DNA of 64,000 nt from positions 310,001 to 374,000 of the forward strand of contig MAAO01000006.1 in assembly GCA_002163155.1 (NCBI GenBank), written 5' to 3'. Positions 52,069 through 61,307 of this stretch are shown here, in pieces. This DNA is from Halobacteriovorax marinus (lineage in GTDB: Bacteria; Bdellovibrionota; Bacteriovoracia; Bacteriovoracales; Bacteriovoracaceae). The translations under genes and the position numbers were made by a program. The notes under the pieces were generated by a model. The model did no database searches. It was not told the origin of the DNA and was given only the letters and a program-made list of their open reading frames with translations. Within the stretch, counting starts at the first letter, position 1, and every line of letters begins with the position of its first letter.

Positions 52069-53181
52069 TTGAAAAAAAGTTTATTATTTCTTCTATTCAT
52101 TTTTGAACTCTCTTGTTTAGGACAAGAAGTTATTCACGTAGGAAGAAGTCCAAAAGCACTACTACTAGGGGATGCCTATACAGCTAGAGCGGATGATGAA
52201 TACACTCTTTTTTATAATCCAGCTGCCCTAGGAAGAAACTCTGGAATTGAAATTACTCCGCTCAACCCACAGATTGGTGTGACAAATGCTCTAGATGAAT
52301 CAGACCGCTTTAAAGATTTCCCTAGTGGGGATGCTTCGTTAATCGCTGATAGAATTTTAGGTTTTCCTCTATATTTACAAGCAGGAGTTTTTCCTGGTTT
52401 GAAGATGGCCACTTTTGGTTTTAATCTCTTTGCTCAAAGTAGAACAAGCTTTGTCCTACAAAATGCTACTCATCCGTTCATTGATATAGATTATAGAGTG
52501 GATAGAGGCTTTGTCGCCGGTTTTGCTTTTAACTTTGGCAATGGGGGAGGAAAGAGCAATAGAGGGCTTAGAACTTCGGTGGGAGTCTCCATAAAGCATA
52601 CGCAGAGAGAAGGGATTAAAGGAGTTTTTGATCTCTTTGGAATTGATCTCTTAAATACTATTTCTCAAAATGCAGAAAGTATTGATGATGTGAGAAATGC
52701 CCTTGGTTGGTCAAAGGGAAAAGCTTGGGGAGGAGACCTTGGTTTTGAGCAGAGTTTTACAACTGAACGCACCGAGCTTACCTGGGGCGTGAGTGTCTTA
52801 GATGTTGGTGGGACAAAGTATAGAAAAATTTCTGGAGATGTCGATATCCCCGAACAAGAAATGTTTGTAAATGCAGGAGTAAATGTTAAGCAAAGTTTAG
52901 GCCTTTTAGCATATTCTCTTTCGGCGGACTTAGCTCCATTGAATAAATATTTACCTTTTTCAAGACGATTTCACATTGGACTTGAATTAGATATTCCTTT
53001 TATCTCTATTCTTGGAGGCTTTTCTGAGGGCTATTTGAGTTATGGAGTAGAAGTCAGACTTTGGCCTGTAAAACTCATTGCTGGCTTCTACAGCCAAGAA
53101 CTTGGAGTCGAATATAAGGAATCTGAAGGTAAAAGAGCTGTCTTTCAGCTTAATTTCTTCGATATTGATATAGATCTCTAA
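52069..53181 (+). CDS. Outer membrane beta-barrel protein, PorV/FadL-like
   Basis: 370 residues from a TTG start. Signal segment 1-16 (LLFLLFIFELSCLGQE); ELSC could also be a lipobox. The mature start RSPKALLLGDAYTARADDEYTLFYNPAALGRNSG is typical of the PorV/PorQ and FadL-related barrel families. Many alternating strands follow, ending FQLNFFDIDIDL. It may be a transport barrel or a secretion-linked protein; specificity is unknown. Confidence 0.75.
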   Translation: MKKSLLFLLFIFELSCLGQEVIHVGRSPKALLLGDAYTARADDEYTLFYNPAALGRNSGIEITPLNPQIGVTNALDESDRFKDFPSGDASLIADRILGFPLYLQAGVFPGLKMATFGFNLFAQSRTSFVLQNATHPFIDIDYRVDRGFVAGFAFNFGNGGGKSNRGLRTSVGVSIKHTQREGIKGVFDLFGIDLLNTISQNAESIDDVRNALGWSKGKAWGGDLGFEQSFTTERTELTWGVSVLDVGGTKYRKISGDVDIPEQEMFVNAGVNVKQSLGLLAYSLSADLAPLNKYLPFSRRFHIGLELDIPFISILGGFSEGYLSYGVEVRLWPVKLIAGFYSQELGVEYKESEGKRAVFQLNFFDIDIDL

Positions 53182-53339
53182 TTTATTTTGCAACTTCCTT
53201 CTCTTTTCTCTACAATAAATATAAATGGATATAATCAAGGAAGACGATATTTCATTTCCCAACCTGATTTCCTATTACTCACATAAAAAAACTTATTTAA
53301 ATATTAAGAGTGCTCTTAGCATTCTCTATGGAGGTTTCT

Positions 53340-54650
53340 TTGAAAAAGACTTTTGTCCTAGATACTAATGTTATTCTATTTGACCCAACTGCAATTTTTC
53401 AGTTTGGAGATAATACCGTCTTTATACCACTTGTGGTTGTTGAAGAAGTAGATCGTTTTAAGAAAGATCAAAATGAAAATGGACGAAATGCTCGTCATTT
53501 CTCAAGACTTATAGATGAATTAAGAACAAAAGGACCTCTTTCAAAAGGGGTGGATCTAGATAGAGGTGGAAAACTAATAATAAGTATTGATAAAATTGTC
53601 TCAGGAAAATATGACAATACTATTGATCTGAAAATTAATGATAACCTCATTCTTTCTTCTGCTCTTTGCTTACAGGAAGAGGGAGAAGACGTAAGTCTCA
53701 TCACTAAAGATATTAACCTTCGCCTAAAAGCAGATATCTTTGGAGTTCCTGCTGAAGATTATGGAAAGAAGAATATATCTCTTGATGAAATTTATCACGG
53801 TCACAGAGTGATTGAAATTGAAGCTGATGACTTATCAAAATTTGAAAAAAATAGACACCTTGCTTTTGATGATGCAGAAGAGATGGAAATTTACCCTAAT
53901 GAATATTTGATTCTTCAAGAAAAGGGTAACGAAAGAAAGAGAGCACTGGGAAGATATTCTTTAGCTAAGAAAGGTATCGTTCCTCTTATTCCAATGAGAG
54001 AAGGAATTTGGGGTATTTATCCAAAGAATATGGAGCAACAGTTTGCTCTTGATGCGCTTTTAAATGATGATGTAAAATTGGTGACATTAGTTGGTAAAGC
54101 AGGGACAGGTAAGACGTTGCTAGCGATTGCAGCTGGTCTTGAATTGACAATAAATCAAGAGAAATTCTCAAGACTACTTGTTTCAAGACCTGTTCAGCCA
54201 ATGGGAAAAGACTTAGGATTTCTTCCAGGTGACGTGAATGAAAAACTTGCTCCATGGATGCAACCAATTTTTGATAATATGGACTTTCTCTTTAATCAGC
54301 ATAAAGGCGGAACTTCTTCCTATGATGATTTAATTGAACATGGTCTTCTTCATGTTGAACCATTGACGTACATTAGAGGTCGTTCAATTCCTGGACAGTA
54401 CTTAATTGTTGATGAGGCACAGAACTTAACTCCACATGAAGTAAAAACAATTATTACGAGAGCTGGAGAAGGGACAAAGATCGTTCTTACTGGGGATCCT
54501 CAACAGATTGATAGTCCATACTTGGATGAGATTAATAACGGTTTATCTTATTGTGTAGATAGACTTAAAGTTGAAGATATTGTTGCTCATACAACTCTAA
54601 CAGTTGGTGAGAGATCGGCACTTTCTGAGGTTGCAAGTAGACGACTTTAG
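53340..54650 (+). CDS. PIN domain-PhoH family ATPase
   Basis: 436 residues from the TTG at 53340, 5 bases after GGAGG; frames reading further up to GTG 53310 or ATG 53328 lack a site. The N-terminal PIN nuclease domain (1-130) has FVLDTNVILFD and VVVEEVDRFK with acidic metal residues. The C-terminal PhoH-like ATPase has Walker A GKAGTGKT and Walker B LIVDEAQNLTP. The fusion (YlaK type) is probably an RNA helicase/nuclease of the PhoH2 toxin-like class. No small antitoxin gene is adjacent. Confidence 0.88.
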   Translation: MKKTFVLDTNVILFDPTAIFQFGDNTVFIPLVVVEEVDRFKKDQNENGRNARHFSRLIDELRTKGPLSKGVDLDRGGKLIISIDKIVSGKYDNTIDLKINDNLILSSALCLQEEGEDVSLITKDINLRLKADIFGVPAEDYGKKNISLDEIYHGHRVIEIEADDLSKFEKNRHLAFDDAEEMEIYPNEYLILQEKGNERKRALGRYSLAKKGIVPLIPMREGIWGIYPKNMEQQFALDALLNDDVKLVTLVGKAGTGKTLLAIAAGLELTINQEKFSRLLVSRPVQPMGKDLGFLPGDVNEKLAPWMQPIFDNMDFLFNQHKGGTSSYDDLIEHGLLHVEPLTYIRGRSIPGQYLIVDEAQNLTPHEVKTIITRAGEGTKIVLTGDPQQIDSPYLDEINNGLSYCVDRLKVEDIVAHTTLTVGERSALSEVASRRL

Positions 54651-54653
54651 ATT

Positions 54654-55223
54654 ATGAGTGATTCAAGATTTAAACGAAAACATTTAAGATCACCACTACC
54701 TACAGTCGCTCTCTATCAGAGCGACTGCTATGTTTTTAAGGCCCACGCTCTAAATATTTCAGAGGGTGGGGTTCTTTTAGAAAACCTACCAAGTATTCCA
54801 GAAATTAGTGCTATTCCTCTTTTATTATCTCTTCCCCAATTTCCTGAACTTAGTTCTTTGAGTAATGAAAATGTTCTTCAGGTTGAAGTGAATGAACTTG
54901 AAGCTAAGGTGTTAAGAGTAAAAGCTAGGATTGTTCGCCAATTTGAAGGAATGACGGCCGTTGATCAGATTTTTGTGACTCGTATTGGTTGTGAATTTGT
55001 GAATGTGAGTGATGATAGTATTTTTGAAATAAAAGAATATGTTTCAACGTTTGCAAAGAATACAATTTTTCTTTTAAACCTTTTTGAATCTCACGGAAAT
55101 AACGAATCTAAGAAGACTGTGCTCAGGCATGTAGCTAAACTTCTAGGTTACGATCAAGAGCAAAAGCTTTCACTTCTTAGACAAAAAGTTCTTCACGATT
55201 ACCAGTCTCTCGAATCTCTTTAA
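54654..55223 (+). CDS. PilZ domain c-di-GMP-binding protein
   Basis: 189 residues. The two c-di-GMP motifs are present: RKHLR near the N-terminus (RxxxR) and ALNISEGGVLLE (NxSxxG). Domain size and strand pattern fit PilZ. A helical C-terminal region (about 130-189) is extra. It starts 3 bases after the PIN-PhoH gene and is probably co-transcribed. It would link c-di-GMP levels to motility or surface traits; the effector is unknown. Confidence 0.85.
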   Translation: MSDSRFKRKHLRSPLPTVALYQSDCYVFKAHALNISEGGVLLENLPSIPEISAIPLLLSLPQFPELSSLSNENVLQVEVNELEAKVLRVKARIVRQFEGMTAVDQIFVTRIGCEFVNVSDDSIFEIKEYVSTFAKNTIFLLNLFESHGNNESKKTVLRHVAKLLGYDQEQKLSLLRQKVLHDYQSLESL

Positions 55224-55519
55224 TTCACTACTGAAATAAATCAAATTCAACACTCAATATAAATTTATCTAAATATTTTTTTAGTATAGATAAATGAAGT
55301 CCTCGGTTATCTCTAATAGTCCCAATGAAGAGGCCCTTTTCAGAAGGAGAGGTCATGAAGTTATTAACTGCTATCCTTGAATTATTAAAGTGAACTTTAG
55401 GAGTAAGTGTTCGCGCACTTGCTCAACCTTATGAATTTTATCATGAATTAAACCTTGAAATCAATTTAAGAAAACTGAGAATCTAAGTGACTTAAAGTAC
55501 GAAAAGGACCCGCGTACCT
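55224..55519. other. Non-coding stretch with a possible tiny interrupted reading frame
   Basis: No ordinary gene. An ATG at 55355 follows AAGGAGAGG and gives 12 codons, a TGA at 55391, then 30 more open codons in the same frame to TAA at 55484. A 9-base stem GAGTAAGTG/CACTTGCTC lies 8 bases after the TGA. It may be a decayed gene or chance. A second frame (ATG at 55293, 28 codons) overlaps it and looks no better. Confidence 0.3.
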
Positions 55520-55546
55520 AAAAAAAAAGCTCCCCGAAGGGAGCTT
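55520..55546 (-). terminator. Rho-independent terminator after the porin gene
   Basis: On the minus strand, stem AAGCTCCC (55546-55539)/GGGAGCTT (55534-55527) with loop TTCG, then a T run (A run 55520-55527 on plus). Confidence 0.9.
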
Positions 55547-55577
55547 GATTTAATTGTAAATTTCTTTTTAACAAAGA

Positions 55578-56699
55578 CTAGAAAGAAACAGTCGCACCAG
55601 CGATGATCGCGTTAGCTTTGTTTGTTTTTGAAGTTCCAGCAACTGTTCCAGTTCCTTTAGTTTCAATTTTTTGGCTTCTGTAAAGAAGTCTAGTCTTAAC
55701 ATTCTTAGCTAGCTTGTAGATAACTCCAAGACCTAGTTGAGATTGTGATCCACCTTTGTTGTCAGTAGAAGATCCAAGATTTTCTTTGTCATCAAATGAA
55801 GTTTTTCCGTAGTTAACACCAAAAGTAAACATACCCATATTGTACCAAACGGCAGCTAATAAGTGTTTTCTTTCAATATCTGTAGCAACTGTTGGAGTTG
55901 CTGCAGTGTTGATTTGACCTTTGTCATCAAGAGTATAAGCAGCTGATGCTCCAAAACTTGGACAACTAAACTTTAAACCTAGAGTCGTGAAAGCTTCATC
56001 GTTATCAGCAGTCATTACTGAAGTATTCTCAACAGAACCCGTTGCACGAGTAACGTGAACATTTAAAGAACTCTTACCAAAAGTTTTTCCGTAAGAAACA
56101 ACTAGAGTAGTCCATTTCTCAGTATTACCATCAAGATCTTGATTTAAATCATCATCATCAGATTGATCATAAGTTAAACTTGCTTGAATACCAGCAAACT
56201 TAGGAGAGGTATAAGTTAGACCGTCATTGAAGTAACGAGCTTTCATCCCGAAGTTTCCACCAGTAGCACCTACGACATCACCAGACTCAAGACCTAGTAG
56301 CTGAGCACCAGTTGCAGTGAACGGGTCAAGAGCAAGCATCTTTAAAGTGTTTGGGTTCCAGTGTTGACCAATAGTTACTTTACCAATAGATCCAGCAAGA
56401 TCGATTTGAGCAAGTCTAATTCTGATTCTATCATCGTTTGCACCGTCTCTGCTTGAGTTGATACCAAGTTCAACTTTTCCTGAAGCAGTAATTCCACTTT
56501 CTAGTTCTTGAGAAGCTTTAGCTCCAAGACGAGTTTCGAAACCATCAACATCAGTAATACCTGTTGATTTACTCATTCTAGCAGTCTTCTCTTGCGAGAG
56601 TGATCTGTATTCTTTGTTGATTAAAATGTACGGAGTTAGTCCAGCAGCATTTGCAGTCATTGCAGGAAGTATTAACATCCCTAATAGTAATTTCTTCAT
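55578..56699 (-). CDS. Porin (Gram-negative general porin family)
   Basis: 373 residues from the ATG at 56699, with AAAGGA 6 bases upstream; a longer frame to 56717 lacks a site. Signal peptide 1-19 (LLLGMLILPAMTANAA). The mature protein has the porin rhythm of short strands, ETRLGAKASQELESGITASGKVELGI, VTIGQHWNPNTLKML, and a last strand NAIIAGATVSF ending in Phe as in outer-membrane porins. It forms a 16-strand trimeric channel in the family. A strong promoter is present upstream. Confidence 0.88.
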   Translation of the reverse strand: MKKLLLGMLILPAMTANAAGLTPYILINKEYRSLSQEKTARMSKSTGITDVDGFETRLGAKASQELESGITASGKVELGINSSRDGANDDRIRIRLAQIDLAGSIGKVTIGQHWNPNTLKMLALDPFTATGAQLLGLESGDVVGATGGNFGMKARYFNDGLTYTSPKFAGIQASLTYDQSDDDDLNQDLDGNTEKWTTLVVSYGKTFGKSSLNVHVTRATGSVENTSVMTADNDEAFTTLGLKFSCPSFGASAAYTLDDKGQINTAATPTVATDIERKHLLAAVWYNMGMFTFGVNYGKTSFDDKENLGSSTDNKGGSQSQLGLGVIYKLAKNVKTRLLYRSQKIETKGTGTVAGTSKTNKANAIIAGATVSF

Positions 56700-56751
56700 A
56701 AAAAATCCTTTGTTCATGAATAATAAAAAAATTTAAATAACTAATAATGAA

Positions 56752-56779
56752 ATCATAATTATTTTGTAGGGTTTTGCAA
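56752..56779 (-). promoter_or_regulatory. Sigma-70-like promoter of the porin gene
   Basis: On the minus strand, TTGCAA (56779-56774), 16-base spacer, TATGAT (56757-56752). Predicted leader about 45 bases. Confidence 0.55.
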
Positions 56780-56906
56780 TTATTAATTTCAATGATTTAG
56801 GGGGAGTTTTTTTTTGAAAGTGGTGTTGAAGCCCTCTAACATTGGAGATAGAGGGTTTTATAAAGATTAGCTTAATTCTTTTTTTAGTGTTTTATTCCTA
56901 TGCGAA

Positions 56907-57206
56907 TTAGAGTAATTCCTTTAATTTCCCGAATTTATCTTCAATAGAGTCACTAATGACGGAAAGAGTTCCAGCAAAGCCATCGCGGTCTGCTTTCAAT
57001 CGATTTGAAAATTCTTTTAAGATGGATTTTGATTTTAAAGTAATTTCTTTATTGATAGGATTAGAATTCAGCTCTTTTAGGGCCTGTTCTGCTTCAGTCA
57101 TAAGGTCATGAAAGTTTAAAACTCTTAGATACTTCATAAGAGACTTCTCTTCTTGAAATTCTTTCCAGTCACTTAATTTTAAAACATTTGATTTAATCAT
57201 GCTCAT
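56907..57206 (-). CDS. Small helical protein of unknown function
   Basis: 99 residues, helical and charged, with no signal or membrane segment. Contains NINKEITLKSKSILKEFSNRLK-like helices and ends DSIEDKFGKLKELL. Met3 is an alternative start; neither has a clear ribosome binding site. The leader carries a hairpin (57235-57262). Not recognised. Confidence 0.55.
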   Translation of the reverse strand: MSMIKSNVLKLSDWKEFQEEKSLMKYLRVLNFHDLMTEAEQALKELNSNPINKEITLKSKSILKEFSNRLKADRDGFAGTLSVISDSIEDKFGKLKELL

Positions 57207-57355
57207 TATAACTTTCTCTCATTTTAGTTTTGTTGAACAAGAAAGTTGAAGTTTTCTTGTTCACAAATTTTGTGAAGCAGTTATCGCAAAAGGTTTTTAC
57301 TTTCACAAGCAAGATGCAAAGCGGCTATATTAATTACACATTTTTTGTGAAAGCT

Positions 57356-57958
57356 TCATGATTTTGAAGGTTTAGATGTCTTTTTCTTGATGATGATGCC
57401 TATTGCCAAAATAGCAGCTATTGAAAATATGATGATATTTCCTTTTTTCACATATTCGATAACTGTATTTCCATATGTGTAGTAGAGCCAAAAGAAAGTG
57501 ACACAAGAAATAGTGCATGCAAGGAGATCACTTAGAGCAAATTTCCAAGCATTCATCTTCCCAAGTCCCGCCGTTAAAAAGAGGGCATTTCGTACACCAA
57601 AAGGAATAAATCTACCAACTAGGAGAGTGATAATTCCGTATTTTTCGTAGAAAGAATGAACCTTATCAATCTTTTCAGGTGAGGCCATACTGGCGAAGAG
57701 TTTCATTTTAAAGATTTTACTGCCTAGATACCTCCCCATCACTGCGTAACAGATGAGATCACTAATGTAAGCGCCTAGGAAGACACCTATAAAGAGCTGA
57801 GGCATGTACTCAGGGTTCTTAGCTGCGAGGATAGCTGATATGAAGAGCATAACGTCTTCTGACACGGGAATGTTAAAACCTGCTAAGAATAATAAACCAA
57901 ATATAAGGTACGGGGCCATGGCTACGTTTGCCTGAATATATTCAATCATTGATTCCAT
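57356..57958 (-). CDS. DedA family membrane protein
   Basis: 200 residues with about five hydrophobic segments. DedA/SNARE-associated blocks: IPVSEDVMLFISAILA, GAYISDLICYAVMGRYLG and the diagnostic IITLLVGRFIPFGVRNALFLTAGLGKMN. DedA proteins are polyprenyl- or phospholipid-handling membrane proteins. The prx terminator lies just upstream. Confidence 0.9.
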   Translation of the reverse strand: MESMIEYIQANVAMAPYLIFGLLFLAGFNIPVSEDVMLFISAILAAKNPEYMPQLFIGVFLGAYISDLICYAVMGRYLGSKIFKMKLFASMASPEKIDKVHSFYEKYGIITLLVGRFIPFGVRNALFLTAGLGKMNAWKFALSDLLACTISCVTFFWLYYTYGNTVIEYVKKGNIIIFSIAAILAIGIIIKKKTSKPSKS

Positions 57959-57970
57959 TAAGCTTCCTTA

Positions 57971-58003
57971 AAAAAAGAAGGGCCGCAATAAGTGCGACCC
58001 TTT
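57971..58003 (-). terminator. Rho-independent terminator after the peroxiredoxin gene
   Basis: Stem AAGGG-C-CGCA (57978-57987)/TGCG-A-CCCTT (57993-58002) on the plus strand. Read on minus, it is followed by CTTTTTTT. Confidence 0.85.
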
Positions 58004-58030
58004 ATAAACATATATATTTCTATCAGAAAA

Positions 58031-58633
58031 TTATAGCTTATTGAAGTATTCCTTAGAACCTTTTGGATCAGGCTTCATTGTGTCAGAACCTTTGTTCCAA
58101 CCAGCAGGACAAACTTCGCCGTGCTTTGCGGTATATTGGTAACCTTCAAGAAGTCTTGCAATTTCATCAACGTTTCTACCAACAGAAAGGTTGTTGATTG
58201 AACAATGTTGTACGATGTTATTGTCATCGATAATGAAAGTTCCTCTAAAAGCAACTGCTTCATCCATTAGGACTCCGTAGTTTCTTGAAATTTCTTTAGT
58301 AAGGTCAGCAAGTAGTGGGTAGTTAATTTCACCAAGTCCACCGTCATTTCTTGCTTGTTTTGTCCAAGCTAGGTGAGAGAATTGAGAATCAACAGAACAG
58401 CCAATAACTTCACAGTTCATGTCTTTAAACATTTGTACTTTGTCAGAGAAAGAAGTGATCTCAGTAGGACAAACAAATGTAAAATCTAGTGGGTAGAAGA
58501 AAAGTACTTTCCACTTTCCTTTAAAATCAGAAAGAGAAATTTCTTTGATGTCACCATTTACAACGGCTTCACCTTTAAATTCTGGTGCTTCTTTTCCAAC
58601 AAGTGTTGTTGGGTAGACTTTTTCAGTAGTCAT
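58031..58633 (-). CDS. Typical 2-Cys peroxiredoxin (AhpC/Prx family)
   Basis: 200 residues. The peroxidatic Cys55 is in FTFVCPTE, and the resolving Cys175 is in [12 protein letters not shown]. The eukaryote-like C-terminal tail ([13 protein letters not shown]) marks a typical 2-Cys peroxiredoxin. It reduces peroxides using thioredoxin or AhpF; no ahpF is adjacent. Divergent from clpP across 319 bases. Confidence 0.93.
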   Translation of the reverse strand: MTTEKVYPTTLVGKEAPEFKGEAVVNGDIKEISLSDFKGKWKVLFFYPLDFTFVCPTEITSFSDKVQMFKDMNCEVIGCSVDSQFSHLAWTKQARNDGGLGEINYPLLADLTKEISRNYGVLMDEAVAFRGTFIIDDNNIVQHCSINNLSVGRNVDEIARLLEGYQYTAKHGEVCPAGWNKGSDTMKPDPKGSKEYFNKL

Positions 58634-58952
58634 AAAATACTCCTTAAATAGGGTTAATTAAAAATTTATTTTTAAGACTCTATGTTCAATTGATTTTAAT
58701 TTCAAGACTAGGCAAGCTATAAAATGTCTAATTCTGCTGAACAAAAAGCCCTAAGTTTAATCTGAAGCTCATTATTCTAATACTTGTCTAATCTAGTTGC
58801 CGTAAGTTCTCGAAATAACTAGGCGAGCCTAAGGTTTTCTGTTGTATGATACTTAAACAAAGATTAACCTTAATGATTAAAGTATTTGCGATGAACGGTC
58901 GAGAAGTACCAAAGAATACAATCATTTATTACAACAACAAAAGGTAGAAACC
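58634..58952. other. Divergent promoter region between peroxiredoxin and clpP
   Basis: No open frame. On the clpP side a TATGAT (58845-58850) is a possible -10, with no good -35. On the prx side TTGAAA-N17-TAGAGT (minus, near 58684-58712) is a weak candidate. I see no OxyR, CIRCE or sigma-32-type site. Confidence 0.35.
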
Positions 58953-59561
58953 ATGAGTGATCCCAAAATGCACATTCCAAATCCAATTGTTATTGAACAA
59001 ACGGCGCGTGGGGAAAGACAATACGATATTTATTCAAGACTTCTCTTAGATAGAATTGTTTTCCTTGGAACACAAGTAAACGATACTGTGGCGAATCTAA
59101 TTATGGCGCAAATGCTATTTTTAGAAACAGATGATCCTGAAGCCCCAATTCATTTCTATATAAATAGTCCAGGTGGATCCGTATATGCAGGTCTTGGTAT
59201 TTATGATGTTATGCAGTACATTTCTTGTCCAGTTCATACTTACTGTGTAGGTCTGGCAGCTTCGATGGGATCTTTACTTCTAACAGCTGGTACAAAGGGA
59301 CACAGATACTCTATGCCACACTCTAGAATTATGATTCACCAACCATTAGGTGGAGCTCAAGGGCAGTGTTCAGATATTCAAATTCAAGCTAAAGAAATTC
59401 AAGATCTAAAAGATCAGTTGAATGGTATTTATATTAATCATTCAGCTAAAGATATGACTATGGCCAAGATTATCGAAGAAACGGATAGAGATAATTACCT
59501 ATCTCCCAAAGATGCTATAGAACTTGGTATCATTGACCAAATAATTGAAAAAAAGAAATAG
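58953..59561 (+). CDS. clpP: ATP-dependent Clp protease proteolytic subunit
   Basis: 202 residues. The catalytic triad is Ser104 (AASMGS), His129 (IMIHQP) and Asp178 (EETDRD). Other blocks: [18 protein letters not shown] and LGGAQGQ. It forms the tetradecameric chamber used by ClpX (19 bases downstream) and ClpA (31 kb). Confidence 0.97.
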   Translation: MSDPKMHIPNPIVIEQTARGERQYDIYSRLLLDRIVFLGTQVNDTVANLIMAQMLFLETDDPEAPIHFYINSPGGSVYAGLGIYDVMQYISCPVHTYCVGLAASMGSLLLTAGTKGHRYSMPHSRIMIHQPLGGAQGQCSDIQIQAKEIQDLKDQLNGIYINHSAKDMTMAKIIEETDRDNYLSPKDAIELGIIDQIIEKKK

Positions 59562-59580
59562 ATAATAAAGGACCAGAGAA

Positions 59581-60891
59581 ATGACTAAAGAAAAAGGAAG
59601 CTACAACAGCACTCTTCATTGCAACTTTTGTGGGAAGTCACAAAAAGAAGTGAAGAAGTTAATTGCTGGGCCTGGCTGCTACATCTGTGATGAATGTATT
59701 GAGCTTTGTAATGATATTATTTACGAAGACTCAGTGAAGTCCACAAGTAAAGCGGCGCTGGATAATGTACCAAAGCCTCATGAGATTAAAGCCCATTTAG
59801 ATAACTACGTTATTGGGCAGGACAGAGCAAAGAAGATTATTTCTGTTGCCGTTCATAATCACTACAAGAGAGTTTCTCACGGTACTGCAACTAAAGGTCG
59901 TAAAGACGAAGTTGAACTTGCTAAGTCGAATATTCTTCTGGCGGGACCAACAGGTTCAGGTAAAACTTTAATTGCACAATCACTAGCAAAGTATCTAAAC
60001 GTACCTTTTGCTATTGCTGACGCTACTTCATTAACAGAAGCTGGTTATGTAGGTGAGGATGTTGAAAATATCATTCTTAATTTACTTCAGTCTTGTGACT
60101 ACGATGTTGAAAGAGCTGAACGTGGAATTGTTTATATTGATGAGATCGATAAGATCGCTAAAAAGAGTGAAAACGCATCTATTACCAGAGACGTTTCAGG
60201 TGAAGGTGTGCAGCAAGCTCTTTTAAAACTTATTGAAGGAACTGTTGCGGCAGTACCTCCAAAAGGTGGAAGAAAACATCCTCAACAAGAATTTATTCAG
60301 GTGAATACAAAGAATATTTTATTCATTGTAGCTGGAGCTTTTGTTGGTCTCGATAAAATCATTGAGAAGAGGCTGACTAAAAGACCTATGGGACTTGTTA
60401 AACATGCAACAGAAGTTGAACTTTCCGTAGTTGAAAAGCTTGGTGGTATTGAAGTTGAAGATTTAAGTAAATTTGGTTTGATTCCAGAATTTATTGGGCG
60501 ACTACCTGTTAATGCTCTCTTAGAAGAGTTAGACGAAAGTGCTCTTGTTCAAATCTTAACTGCACCAAAAAATGCAATTACAAAACAATACAAAAGACTC
60601 TTTGATTATGATGGGATTGAGTTAGAGTTTGAAGACGATGCTCTAACAGAAGTTGCTGCAATTGCCATGAAGAAGAAAACTGGCGCAAGGGGGCTTAGAG
60701 CAATTCTTGAACAGACTATGTTAGACGTTATGTATGAAGTTCCATCTAACGATAAGGTATGTAAAATTATTGTGACAAAAGCTTCTATTCAAGGGAAAGA
60801 GTCACCAAAAGTCATCGAAGGGGAGAGAACTCCAAAAGGTGGTGGTGGAAGTACTTTGAAGGCGAAGAGTACTATTGAGTCAGCTTCATAG
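59581..60891 (+). CDS. clpX: ATP-dependent Clp protease ATP-binding subunit ClpX
   Basis: 436 residues. The N-terminal C4 zinc domain has CNFCGK and [11 protein letters not shown]. The AAA+ core holds Walker A GPTGSGKT, Walker [11 protein letters not shown] and the pore motif YVGEDVEN. It unfolds substrates for ClpP. The C-terminal tail (about 25 residues, [18 protein letters not shown]) is slightly longer than usual. Terminated at 60931. Confidence 0.97.
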   Translation: MTKEKGSYNSTLHCNFCGKSQKEVKKLIAGPGCYICDECIELCNDIIYEDSVKSTSKAALDNVPKPHEIKAHLDNYVIGQDRAKKIISVAVHNHYKRVSHGTATKGRKDEVELAKSNILLAGPTGSGKTLIAQSLAKYLNVPFAIADATSLTEAGYVGEDVENIILNLLQSCDYDVERAERGIVYIDEIDKIAKKSENASITRDVSGEGVQQALLKLIEGTVAAVPPKGGRKHPQQEFIQVNTKNILFIVAGAFVGLDKIIEKRLTKRPMGLVKHATEVELSVVEKLGGIEVEDLSKFGLIPEFIGRLPVNALLEELDESALVQILTAPKNAITKQYKRLFDYDGIELEFEDDALTEVAAIAMKKKTGARGLRAILEQTMLDVMYEVPSNDKVCKIIVTKASIQGKESPKVIEGERTPKGGGGSTLKAKSTIESAS

Positions 60892-60930
60892 TCTTTAGTT
60901 CTTCTAAAATTAAATTTTAAATCAATTTTA

Positions 60931-60956
60931 AAAACCCCGACTTAGTTCGGGGTTTT
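60931..60956 (+). terminator. Rho-independent terminator after clpX
   Basis: Stem AAAACCCCGA (60931-60940)/TCGGGGTTTT (60947-60956), loop CTTAGT. It is symmetric, so it could also act in reverse. Confidence 0.88.
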
Positions 60957-61307
60957 CTTATTCAATAAAGTCTCTTTTCTATGAAAAAAAAACATGGTGT
61001 CATGATGATCAAACTATCTAACATTTAGTCACTTTAAAAAAATATGTTAATTTTTTATGCAAATAACTTTTTCTAACATCTAGTTAACAAAAAATAAGCT
61101 CCCAAATATTTCAATCGTTTACGGTGCTGTGATGCCCCTACAGGCCTGTTATTACAGTCTATAAATATATTTAGAGGAACATTTGTCCGAAACTTTTATT
61201 TTGACCCAAATTTGTTTTTACGAGACAATTTGTACAAGACATATTTTTAGCGACATGAAGTCCTCTAAATTTGTTACCCAAACAATACCAGTAGTGCAGG
61301 AGGTACT
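60957..61307. other. Non-coding region upstream of lon with a candidate promoter
   Basis: No gene. TTGACC (61201-61206), 17 bases, GACAAT (61224-61229) is a possible sigma-70 promoter with a leader of about 70 bases. ATTTGT occurs at 61181, 61210, 61228 and 61269 with irregular spacing; its meaning is unclear. AGGAGG (61298-61303) is the lon ribosome binding site. Confidence 0.4.

Noticed and set aside
53222-53252. Another FliA-like site, TAAATGGA...GACGATAT, before PIN-PhoH
   Set aside because: The -35 lacks the G of TAAAG and the T-to-C distance is 23, outside the 21-22 seen at the better sites.
55293-55379. 28-codon frame from ATG 55293
   Set aside because: No ribosome binding site and it overlaps the better-supported frame at 55355; too short to separate from chance.
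57261-57275. CRP/FNR-type site TCACA-N5-TGTGA
   Set aside because: The half-sites are in the opposite order to the CRP consensus TGTGA-N6-TCACA; better explained as a hairpin.
61181-61274. Four ATTTGT copies upstream of lon as operator repeats
   Set aside because: Spacing is irregular (29, 18, 41) and the word is common in AT-rich DNA.
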